Assembly: GCA_040381235.1 (NCBI GenBank)
Contig: JBEIHS010000249.1
Location: 1-9,128 of the forward strand
Origin: CAIXSC01 sp040381235
GTDB taxonomy: Bacteria > Planctomycetota > Planctomycetia > Pirellulales > Pirellulaceae
DNA: 9,128 nucleotides
Reading direction: 5' to 3'
In this document: one piece after another, positions 1-5,548 of the stretch
Layout: every line of letters starts with the position of its first letter
Position numbering within the stretch: position 1 is the stretch's first letter
The notes under the pieces: model-generated
Database searches by the model: none
What the model saw: the letters and a program-made list of their open reading frames with translations, nothing else
Told to the model about the DNA's origin: nothing
Position numbers and translations under genes: made by a program

Positions 1-197
1 CGCCTTCGTAACGCTCGATGCCTTGATCGAGTGCTCATCGTTGACCGTGCCAGCGGACTATCTGCCCGTGCCGAGCGGTCCGCGTTTGCATGTTCTCCTG
101 TGCGTGTGGCGCTGCTAATCGACTGGCAGTCCCCTCTTTCACGCTATTCGTTGACGCGTGGCGTCCATGCCGTGCCGGTGTGTGATCGCACGCTCCC
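1..197. other. left flank without a recognisable gene
   Basis: No convincing coding frame, RNA gene or strong promoter is visible upstream of the cysteine-rich gene. A weak inverted repeat (CTCGAT and ATCGAG, 6-nt gap, about 14-31) has no T-tract. TTGACC at 41 and TTGACG at 151 resemble -35 boxes, but no -10 hexamer sits 16-18 bp downstream of either. The promoter of the next gene is probably here but cannot be placed. Confidence 0.4.
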
Positions 198-220
198 ATG
201 TTTCTTGTCACGAATTCATC

Positions 221-226
221 AGGAGA
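221..226 (+). promoter_or_regulatory. ribosome binding site of the cysteine-rich gene
   Basis: AGGAGA lies 7 nt before the ATG at 234. This decides the start: the in-frame ATG at 198 has no such site and would put 12 extra residues in front of a standard signal peptide. Confidence 0.7.
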
Positions 227-233
227 GCTTCCC

Positions 234-731
234 ATGTCAAGGAAAACCTTGGCCTTCACGACTGCGATGATCGTTTGGATGACTTTTGGACTCGCGCTGT
301 TGGGTACCGCCGGAGAAGGCGCCAAGCCGCCCGCCTCCACCCCCACGTGCTGTTCGCCTGCCCAATCCACGCAGAGTTGCTGCGATTCAAAACCGGACTG
401 CTGCCAGACTTGTGGCGACTGCTACAGCGTTGACTGCTGCTGCGTTGACAGCTGCTGCGTTGACAGTTGCTGCGTTGACTGCTGCTGCGTTGACAGCTGC
501 TGCGTTGACAGCTGCTGCGTTGACGGTTGCTGCGTTGACGGTTGCTGCCAGACCTGCATCGATTGCTGCTTCACCGGCTCAACGCTTTGCAGTTGCGACC
601 AGGGGCTGGACGGCTGCTGCACTGACTGCAACTGCGTTGACTGCGACTGCGTTGACTGCTGCTGCGCTGATTGCAGCTGCGTTGACGGCTGCTGCGCTGA
701 CGGATGCTGCATCGGTATGACCGCAGGCTAA
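234..731 (+). CDS. secreted cysteine-rich protein with CCVDx pentapeptide repeats
   Basis: The product has 165 residues and I do not recognise its family. Residues 1-26 look like a Sec signal peptide: RK at 3-4, a hydrophobic core from 5 to 23, and a plausible cleavage site after GTA at 24-26. After it, 46 cysteines make up about a third of the mature chain. Two repeat blocks, residues 68-102 and 127-161, follow a five-residue pattern of x-C-C-V-D, where x is Ser, Gly or Cys. They are joined by a segment with irregular CC and CxxC motifs. Aspartate is the only abundant charged residue. Every repeat-unit valine uses GTT and almost every Cys uses TGC, which points to recent DNA duplication. The density of Cys and Asp would suit metal binding or a heavily disulfide-bonded envelope protein, but this is inference. 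No neighbour suggests a function. The gene seems to be transcribed alone and ends at the terminator at 835. Confidence 0.72.
   Translation: MSRKTLAFTTAMIVWMTFGLALLGTAGEGAKPPASTPTCCSPAQSTQSCCDSKPDCCQTCGDCYSVDCCCVDSCCVDSCCVDCCCVDSCCVDSCCVDGCCVDGCCQTCIDCCFTGSTLCSCDQGLDGCCTDCNCVDCDCVDCCCADCSCVDGCCADGCCIGMTAG
420..554 (+). repeat. 15-bp tandem array, first block in the cysteine-rich gene
   Basis: Seven full units of consensus TGCTGCGTTGACRGY lie at 435-539, flanked by a divergent unit at each edge (420-434 and 540-554). Units differ almost only in the codon in front of the Cys pair: TGC, AGC, AGT or GGT. Because 15 is divisible by three, other frames on both strands also stay open here. Confidence 0.9.
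612..716 (+). repeat. 15-bp tandem array, second block in the cysteine-rich gene
   Basis: Seven more divergent units in the same frame encode GCCTD, CNCVD, CDCVD, CCCAD, CSCVD, GCCAD and GCCIG. They vary more than the first block, so this copy is older or under less homogenisation. Confidence 0.8.
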
Positions 732-834
732 TCCGCCACGCGCGATGATAACTCAAGCGGGCTCGCATGCAGGCGACGCTCGCCGCCAAGACCTCGAGTC
801 CGTGGTATCGCTTCCATGGTGACTCGTCAGGTAT

Positions 835-877
835 GACTCCCGGCCGAGCCATCCGTTCGGCCGGGAGTCTTCTGTTT
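835..877 (+). terminator. intrinsic terminator after the cysteine-rich gene
   Basis: A perfect 13-bp stem (GACTCCCGGCCGA at 835-847, its complement at 857-869) with a 9-nt loop is followed by TTCTGTTT. The T-rich side lies to the right, so it serves + strand transcription coming from the cysteine-rich gene about 100 bp upstream. It also separates that gene from the transporter operon. Confidence 0.8.
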
Positions 878-1080
878 CCGTCGATTTATCTGTGGGTCAA
901 CGCGATCCAAAGCTCGAGGTGGCTCGCGCGCGACGACAACACAACCGGACGCCTTCGCCGACTTGTGGTCCGTGAGATTCCAATTGCCGATGAACCAAGA
1001 CAGCGCCACGCCGGCCTTGAAACACGAAGCCGCTTCCGTGGTCTTCATCCGCCCTTCATGATCGTGGCGTGGACGGAGCG

Positions 1081-1086
1081 TATACT
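1081..1086 (+). promoter_or_regulatory. possible -10 box of the transporter operon
   Basis: TATACT matches the sigma-70 -10 consensus at five of six bases and lies 43 nt before the chosen GTG start. No good -35 hexamer is found 16-18 bp upstream. It sits downstream of the alternative ATG at 1058, which would favour the GTG at 1130 if the box is used. Confidence 0.35.
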
Positions 1087-1129
1087 GCCAACCACTTCGG
1101 CATCAACACTTCTCCGAGCAGGTCCGGCC

Positions 1130-2455
1130 GTGAGCGTATCCTCCGATTCCGCGAGCGGCAGCCACGATCACGAGGGCTCGGCGGACCCTTCGCCATGGGG
1201 GTCGGCGTTTTGGCTGATCTGGTCGGTGGTGGCGGCGTTTGGCACTTACTTTTGCATGTATGCCTATCGCAAGCCGTTCACGGCCGCGTCTTACGAGACG
1301 TTGACGCAGTGGGGCGCGACCTTCAAGACGGTGCTCGTCACCTCGCAGGTGTTCGGCTATATGGTGTCGAAATTCATCGGCATCCGCTTTGTTTCCGAAT
1401 TGCCGCCGCGGCGGCGAGCGGTCGCGATCTTGCTTCTGGTGTTGGCCGGCGAGTTGGCGTTGGTGTTGTTTGGCGCGACGCCGGCGCCGTGGAATGTCGT
1501 TTGGCTGTTCTTCAACGGATTGCCCTTGGGAATGGTCTTCGGGCTCGTGCTCGGATTCCTGGAAGGCCGCCGCGCGTCCGAAGCGTTGACGGCCGGACTG
1601 TGCGCGAGCTTCATTCTGGCGGATGGCGTGACGAAGACGGTCGGGGCCGAACTGCTGCAACGCGGCGTTCCGGAGGTGTGGATGCCCAGCGCGGCCGGCG
1701 CGTTATTCCTGCCGCTCTTCTTGCTGGGCGTCGGCATGTTATCGGTGATCCCGCCGCCGAGCGCCCGCGACATCGCCGCTCGCGCCCCGCGGCCCACGAT
1801 GACGAAACGCGAGCGTCACGACCTGTTCTGGCGGTACGCCTTCGGCCTGACAGCGTTGGTCGTGGCCTACTTGCTGATCACCATCGTGAGGAGCATTCGC
1901 GCGGACTTCGCGCCGGAACTGTGGCGCGGACTGGGCGAAGAGGCGGTTCCGGGCACCTTCACGCGGTCGGAGATGGCGGTGGCCTTCGGCGTGTTGGCGA
2001 TCAACGGCAGCTTGGTGCTGGTCCGCGACAGCCGGTTGGCGTTCTTCTTGTCGCTGGCCGTTTGCCTGCTTGGTGGCGTCCTGATGCTCGGGGCGCTCGC
2101 CGGATGGCTCGCCGGCCGGCTATCCGGGATGCCTTTCATGGTGCTGATCGGCTTGGGGCTCTATCTTCCCTACGTCGCGATGCATACGACGGTGTTTGAA
2201 CGGCTGTTGGCGATGACGCGGGACCGGGGCAACGTCGGCTTTCTGATGTATTTGGCCGACTCGTTCGGCTATCTCGGCTATGTGGCGGTGATGCTGGCGC
2301 GGAACTTGGTTCCCGCGCAATCGCGTTTTCTCGATTTTTTTCTCGCGGTATGTTTGTGGGAGATCGTGATCGCGACGGGTGGTTTTGTCGCCGCGTGGTG
2401 GTACTTCGCCCGCCGCTGCCCGCCGGACCGGATCGCCCCCGCAGGAAGGAATTGA
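1130..2455 (+). CDS. DUF5690-type MFS-like membrane transporter
   Basis: From the GTG at 1130 the product has 441 residues. Hydrophobic segments suggest about 12 membrane helices, six on each side of a basic cytoplasmic loop near residues 211-232, as in the major facilitator superfamily. Conserved-looking stretches are TYFCMYAYRKPF (39-50), which follows the first helix, GRRASEALTAG (147-157), and IVRSIRADFAPELW near 252. From memory these match the DUF5690 family of Bacteroidota and Planctomycetota, whose substrate is unknown. The N-terminus (SHDHEGSADPSP) is polar and is taken as cytoplasmic. The start is uncertain. ATG 1058 is in frame and would add 24 residues that resemble nothing, while AGG at 1120 lies 7 nt before the GTG. 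The stop is 5 bp before the dehydrogenase start, so both are probably translated from one mRNA and act on the same compound. The family call rests on recognition, not on a search. Confidence 0.82.
   Translation: MSVSSDSASGSHDHEGSADPSPWGSAFWLIWSVVAAFGTYFCMYAYRKPFTAASYETLTQWGATFKTVLVTSQVFGYMVSKFIGIRFVSELPPRRRAVAILLLVLAGELALVLFGATPAPWNVVWLFFNGLPLGMVFGLVLGFLEGRRASEALTAGLCASFILADGVTKTVGAELLQRGVPEVWMPSAAGALFLPLFLLGVGMLSVIPPPSARDIAARAPRPTMTKRERHDLFWRYAFGLTALVVAYLLITIVRSIRADFAPELWRGLGEEAVPGTFTRSEMAVAFGVLAINGSLVLVRDSRLAFFLSLAVCLLGGVLMLGALAGWLAGRLSGMPFMVLIGLGLYLPYVAMHTTVFERLLAMTRDRGNVGFLMYLADSFGYLGYVAVMLARNLVPAQSRFLDFFLAVCLWEIVIATGGFVAAWWYFARRCPPDRIAPAGRN
2443..2450 (+). promoter_or_regulatory. ribosome binding site of the alcohol dehydrogenase
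   Basis: AGGAAGGA lies 10 nt before the GTG at 2461, inside the last codons of the transporter gene. This fixes the start. The frame stays open further upstream, but that part overlaps the transporter's last helix. Confidence 0.7.
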
Positions 2456-2460
2456 ACGCC

Positions 2461-3552
2461 GTGGCTCGACAGTCGTTGGCGGCCGTGTTTTCCGGCGAGC
2501 CGGAGCAACTCGAATTGCGTCCCTTGGCGACGCCGGACCCGCGCGACGGCGAGACGCTCGCCCGCGTCGTCGGCTGCACGCTCTGCGGCAGCGATCTGCA
2601 TTCCTACGATGGGCGGCGGCAGGTTCCTGTGCCGACCATCCTGGGCCACGAGATCGTCGGCGCCATCGAGGCCTTTGGGCCGCAAGCGGCCCGGGTCGAC
2701 TGGAATGGACGGGAATTGCGTCTGGGCGACCGAGTGACTTGGGCGATCGTCGCCTCTTGCGGAACCTGCCACTACTGCCGCCGCGGCCTGCCGCAAAAAT
2801 GCGAACGGGGCGTCAAGTATGGCCATGAACGGTTCGCTCCCGGCATCGAACTCCGCGGCGGTTTGGCCGACCACTGCTTGCTTGCCCCCGGTTCCGCCGT
2901 CATCCGGGTCCCCGACGAGCTGCCGCTGGAGGTCGCCTGTCCGGCGAGCTGCGCGACGGCCACGGTCGCCGCGGCGTTGGCCCGTGCGGGTGGAACCGCC
3001 GGCCGAACCGTGGCGATACTCGGCGCCGGCCTGCTCGGCTTGACCGCCTGTGCCATGAGCCATGCGGGCGGAGCGGACGCGATCGTCTGTGTCGACCGCG
3101 ACGCGGGCCGACGCGAACGCGCCTTGAGCTTCGGCGCCGGCCGCGCTGTCGCGCCCGAGGAAACGCCGGCCGCTCTCCGAGCGATCTCCGGCGGGCATGG
3201 CGTCGATCTGCTGCTGGAATTCACCGGCGCACGAGCCGCCTTTCTCCATGCCTGGGACCACGTGCGGCTTGGCGGTGTCCTGGTGCTCGTCGGTTCCGTG
3301 TTCCCCGACGAACCTGTGCCGATGAAGCTCGAACAGATCGTCCGCCGCAACCTCGCGATCCATGGCGTTCACAACTACGGACCGGCCGACCTGGCCGCCG
3401 CGTTGGAATTCCTGAGCGGCCACTATGCCGACTTTCCTTTCGAAAGTTTGGTGGCCGCCTGGTATCCGCTTCGCGAAACGGCCGCCGCGTTCGCCGCCGC
3501 CCGCGATCCCCGCTCGATCCGCATCGGCGTGCGGCCCGCAGCGGCGCCATAA
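2461..3552 (+). CDS. zinc-dependent alcohol dehydrogenase, phosphonate-associated type
   Basis: The product has 363 residues, the usual size of a medium-chain dehydrogenase. The catalytic zinc site is visible as Cys42 in CGSD and His63-Glu64 in GHE, with Cys164 a likely further ligand. The structural zinc lobe is complete: Cys100, Cys103, Cys106 and Cys114. A Rossmann fold follows with GAGLLG at 188-193, and Asp212 ends the second strand, which suggests NAD rather than NADP. The stretches GCTLCGSDLHSY, TILGHEIVG, VTWAIVASCGTC and RRGLPQKCE closely resemble, from memory, the subgroup named putative phosphonate catabolism associated alcohol dehydrogenase (TIGR03366). The enzyme would oxidise an alcohol or reduce an aldehyde in the cytoplasm, and the substrate is not shown. 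It is the second gene of an operon with the DUF5690 transporter. No phosphonatase, PhnX, PhnW or C-P lyase gene lies in this window, so a role in phosphonate use remains inference. Confidence 0.88.
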   Translation: MARQSLAAVFSGEPEQLELRPLATPDPRDGETLARVVGCTLCGSDLHSYDGRRQVPVPTILGHEIVGAIEAFGPQAARVDWNGRELRLGDRVTWAIVASCGTCHYCRRGLPQKCERGVKYGHERFAPGIELRGGLADHCLLAPGSAVIRVPDELPLEVACPASCATATVAAALARAGGTAGRTVAILGAGLLGLTACAMSHAGGADAIVCVDRDAGRRERALSFGAGRAVAPEETPAALRAISGGHGVDLLLEFTGARAAFLHAWDHVRLGGVLVLVGSVFPDEPVPMKLEQIVRRNLAIHGVHNYGPADLAAALEFLSGHYADFPFESLVAAWYPLRETAAAFAAARDPRSIRIGVRPAAAP

Positions 3553-3590
3553 TTCGCAGCATTCGCGAATCGCGCGGATTTTATTGTTTA
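3552..3590 (+). terminator. weak possible terminator after the alcohol dehydrogenase
   Basis: ATTCGC (3552-3557) and GCGAAT (3565-3570) can form a 6-bp stem with a 7-nt loop. TTTTATTGTTT (3579-3589) lies downstream after a gap. The gap and the short stem make this a weak candidate. Confidence 0.25.
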
Positions 3591-3765
3591 CCACGAATAC
3601 CATGTTGTTTTCTTTTGCGATGAACCGCACAACTTGCACGAATTTCGATTTGCCGAGGAAGTGCAAAAATTAATCATTCAATGATGGTTGAAATTGTGTT
3701 TTGTCCAATCGCCTACGAATCGTCATTAATCTGTATTCATTCGTAAGATTCGTGTGATTCGTGGA
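3590..3765. repeat. AT-rich intergenic element with inverted CCACGAAT ends
   Basis: The left end reads ACCACGAAT (3590-3598) and the right end ATTCGTGG (3757-3764), an inverted pair. The right end is three tandem 9-bp copies: ATTCGTAAG, ATTCGTGTG and ATTCGTGGA (3739-3765). Inside, GCACGAAT (3636-3643) repeats the left motif. TTGCAC/GTGCAA (3634-3639, 3661-3666) and ATCATTCAATGAT (3673-3685) are further inverted repeats. Base composition is far more AT-rich than the surroundings. Short CACGAA-type repeats of this kind are, from memory, frequent between genes in planctomycetes and some other phyla. No transposase is encoded. Confidence 0.55.
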
Positions 3766-3800
3766 ACCTAAACACAAGCTTCGATCGCGTCTTCGAGGTC

Positions 3801-3918
3801 GGCTCGAGGGAGGCGGCTCGAGGGAGGTCGGCTCGAGGGAGGTCGGCTCGAGGGAGGTCGGCTCGAGGGAGGGCGGCTCGAGGGAGGTCGGCTCGAGGGA
3901 GGTCAGCTCGAGGGAGGC
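3801..3918 (+). repeat. 15-bp tandem array upstream of hemL
   Basis: Eight units of consensus GGCTCGAGGGAGGTC occupy this stretch. The first and last are 14 bp, one unit has GGGC instead of GGTC, and the last begins with A. Each unit contains the palindrome CTCGAG and the purine run GAGGGAGG. The array ends about 180 bp before hemL. There are no spacers of the CRISPR kind. Confidence 0.92.
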
Positions 3919-3969
3919 GGCGATGCCGGCGGCGTGACCGGTCGCGGTCGCAACCCGAGACGCGGTTTG

Positions 3970-3978
3970 TGGTAGATT
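3970..3978 (+). promoter_or_regulatory. possible extended -10 promoter of hemL
   Basis: TGGTAGATT fits the extended -10 pattern TGnTAnnnT. No -35 box is evident. It would give a leader of roughly 110 nt before the hemL ATG. Confidence 0.25.
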
Positions 3979-4097
3979 GCCGAGTGGTTTTTTCGCGGCC
4001 GCGGCGGGGCGTCGATGACAGCCGGCCGCTCGGCGGACCGCTCGGCCCAGTGGCGGGCGGGGCGGCAAGCTTCAGCAGGGCGAGGGAAAGTTAGAAC

Positions 4098-5402
4098 ATG
4101 GGATCGCGAGCGAAAAGCGAGGCGGTGTTTCGGCGGGCGAAGGAGCTGATGCCGGGCGGCGTGAACAGTCCGGCGCGGGCCTTCGGCGGCGTGGGCGGCG
4201 AGCCGATCGTGTTCGCCAGCGGCAAAGGGGCCCACCTGACCGACCTCGATGGCAACCGGTACATCGACTACATCGGCTCATGGGGGCCGATGATCCTCGG
4301 GCACACCCATCCGCGCGTCGTCGCGGCGATTGGAGACGCGGTCGCTCGCGGAACCAGCTTCGGCGCGCCGACGGCTGCCGAAAATGAGTTGGCCGAACTG
4401 ATCATCCGCGCCGTTCCGAGCGTCGAGATGGTGCGGCTGGTGAATTCGGGCACCGAGGCGACGATGAGCGCGATCCGGTTGGCTCGCGGGTTCACCGGCC
4501 GCGATGTGATCATCAAATTCGCCGGCAATTATCACGGCCACGTCGACAGTTTGCTGGTCGCCGCCGGCAGTTCGGCCGCCACCCTGGGCGTGCCAAACTC
4601 GCCCGGGGTCACGGCTGGCACCGGTAAAGACACGCTTGTGCTGCAGTACAACGACGCGGCGGGCCTCGAGGCGGCGTTCGCCGCGCATGGCGATCGCATC
4701 GCCGCCGTGATCGTGGAACCGGTTGTGGGAAACATGGGCACGGTGATCCCGACCGCCGCGTTCCTCGCCGCGCTGCGCGGTCTGACGGAACGTTTTGGCG
4801 CCGTGCTGATTTTCGACGAAGTGATGACCGGGTTTCGAGTGGCGTTCGGCGGGGCCCAACAAGTGCTGGGAATCAAACCGGACCTGACGACGATGGGAAA
4901 AATTGTCGGCGGCGGCTTGCCGCTGGCGGCCTATGGCGGCCGCGCCGACATCATGCGGCATGTGTTGCCGGCGGGCAAAGTGTTCCAGGCCGGAACGCTG
5001 AGCGGCAACCCGGTGGCGACGGCCGCCGGCATCGCCACGCTGCGGGAACTGGGCGAGCATCCGGAGATTTACGCGCGACTGGAAACGATCAGCGCACGGC
5101 TTGCCGCCGGCCTCATTCAGGCCGCGACCGCCGCCGGCCTGAGCCACTCGATCGCCCGCGTCGGCAGTATGATGACGCTCTTCTTCGCGCCGGCTCCGGT
5201 CGTTGACTGGCCGTCCGCCAGCCGCTGCGACACGGCTCGGTACGCCCGCTACTTTTGGGGTCTGATCGACCGCGGCGTCTACATGCCATGCAGCCAATAC
5301 GAAGCGCTGTTTGTGTCGGCCGCGCATTCGGACGAAGATATTGAACAGACGATCGCCGCCGCCAACGATGTGTTCCAGACCCCGGAATTCACCGCCGCGT
5401 AG
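4098..5402 (+). CDS. hemL: glutamate-1-semialdehyde 2,1-aminomutase
   Basis: The product has 434 residues, the normal length for this enzyme, and is a class III PLP-dependent aminotransferase-fold protein. It converts glutamate-1-semialdehyde to 5-aminolevulinate, the last step of the C5 route to heme and other tetrapyrroles, in the cytoplasm. Family signatures run in order: PGGVNSPARAFGGVGG (19-34), IDYIGSWGPMILGHTHP (56-72), NSGTEATMSAIRLARG (116-131), NYHGH (144-148), FDEVMTGFR (239-247), TTMGKIVGGGLP (264-275) with Lys268 as the expected Schiff-base lysine, and AGTLSGNP (298-305). Asp240 should hold the PLP ring nitrogen. The C-terminal DRGVYMPCSQYEALFVSAAHSDEDI is also canonical. The start ATG follows a purine-rich GAGGGAAAG at 4082. 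The gene appears single, with no other heme gene nearby. It could be read together with the downstream PSD1-type gene, since no terminator is seen between them. Confidence 0.97.
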   Translation: MGSRAKSEAVFRRAKELMPGGVNSPARAFGGVGGEPIVFASGKGAHLTDLDGNRYIDYIGSWGPMILGHTHPRVVAAIGDAVARGTSFGAPTAAENELAELIIRAVPSVEMVRLVNSGTEATMSAIRLARGFTGRDVIIKFAGNYHGHVDSLLVAAGSSAATLGVPNSPGVTAGTGKDTLVLQYNDAAGLEAAFAAHGDRIAAVIVEPVVGNMGTVIPTAAFLAALRGLTERFGAVLIFDEVMTGFRVAFGGAQQVLGIKPDLTTMGKIVGGGLPLAAYGGRADIMRHVLPAGKVFQAGTLSGNPVATAAGIATLRELGEHPEIYARLETISARLAAGLIQAATAAGLSHSIARVGSMMTLFFAPAPVVDWPSASRCDTARYARYFWGLIDRGVYMPCSQYEALFVSAAHSDEDIEQTIAAANDVFQTPEFTAA

Positions 5403-5423
5403 CCGGCGACACCCCGCCGCCCC

Positions 5424-5536
5424 ATCACGACACCGACCCATTACGACGCCGACCCGCCACGACGCCGACCTGCCACGACGCCGACACGATACCCCGCGCG
5501 ACCCATCACGACGCCGACCTGCCACGACGCCGACAC
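5424..5536 (+). repeat. 16-bp tandem array between hemL and the PSD1-type gene
   Basis: Four units of consensus RYCACGACGCCGACCY run head to tail at 5424-5487. A 17-bp interruption (5488-5504) follows, then two more units (5505-5536). The array fills most of the 146-bp spacer and its last unit abuts the ribosome binding site at 5537. The CCCCGC-rich flanks on the left, in the interruption and on the right also resemble one another, which suggests a longer higher-order unit. Confidence 0.85.
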
Positions 5537-5541
5537 AAGGA
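5537..5541 (+). promoter_or_regulatory. ribosome binding site of the PSD1-type gene
   Basis: AAGGA lies 7 nt before the GTG at 5549 and directly follows the last 16-bp repeat unit. It supports the far-upstream GTG as start. In-frame alternatives nearer the signal peptide core have no such site. Confidence 0.55.
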
Positions 5542-5548
5542 CCCCGCC

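Larger units (their letters stand above)
732..1129. other. 398-bp intergenic region
   Basis: This stretch holds the terminator at 835-877 and a possible -10 box at 1081. The reading frame of the transporter is open back to 767, but the translation of 767-1129 has no membrane character or family resemblance and includes the terminator hairpin, so it is treated as non-coding. Nothing else is seen between 878 and 1080. Confidence 0.55.
3553..4097. other. 545-bp gene-free region before hemL
   Basis: It consists of an AT-rich island (about 3575-3770), an eight-unit 15-bp tandem array (3801-3918), and a GC-rich leader (3919-4097) with a possible extended -10 box. Open frames cross it on both strands, but they consist of repeat translations or low-complexity arginine-rich sequence and are not taken as genes. 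Confidence 0.6.

Noticed and set aside
435..539. Repeated GTTGAC as a ladder of -35 boxes or binding sites
   Set aside because: The motif is the Val-Asp codon pair of the repeat and lies inside a well-supported gene. No -10 boxes accompany it.
422..712. Minus strand frame of Ser-Thr-Gln-Gln repeats
   Set aside because: A mirror of the same 15-bp array, with no start signals and no unique sequence outside it.
286..720. Second + strand frame across the cysteine-rich gene encoding Ala/Leu/Thr repeats
   Set aside because: It is open only because the 15-bp units contain no stop in this frame. It has no ribosome binding site and no signal peptide, unlike the overlapping frame from 234.
827..1048. 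Minus strand frame of 73 residues between the cysteine-rich gene and the transporter
   Set aside because: It crosses the terminator hairpin, has no ribosome binding site and resembles nothing known.
1069..2199. Long second + strand frame inside the transporter gene
   Set aside because: An arginine-rich shadow typical of GC-rich DNA. The overlapping frame has clear membrane helices and family features.
3801..3918. CRISPR array
   Set aside because: Units are contiguous 15-mers with no unique spacers, and no cas gene is present. The same holds for the other arrays in the window.
3670..4068. Minus strand frame with Ser-Leu-Glu-Pro-Thr repeats upstream of hemL
   Set aside because: It is the translation of the 15-bp array plus AT-rich non-coding DNA. 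The flanks are low complexity and no start signal is seen.
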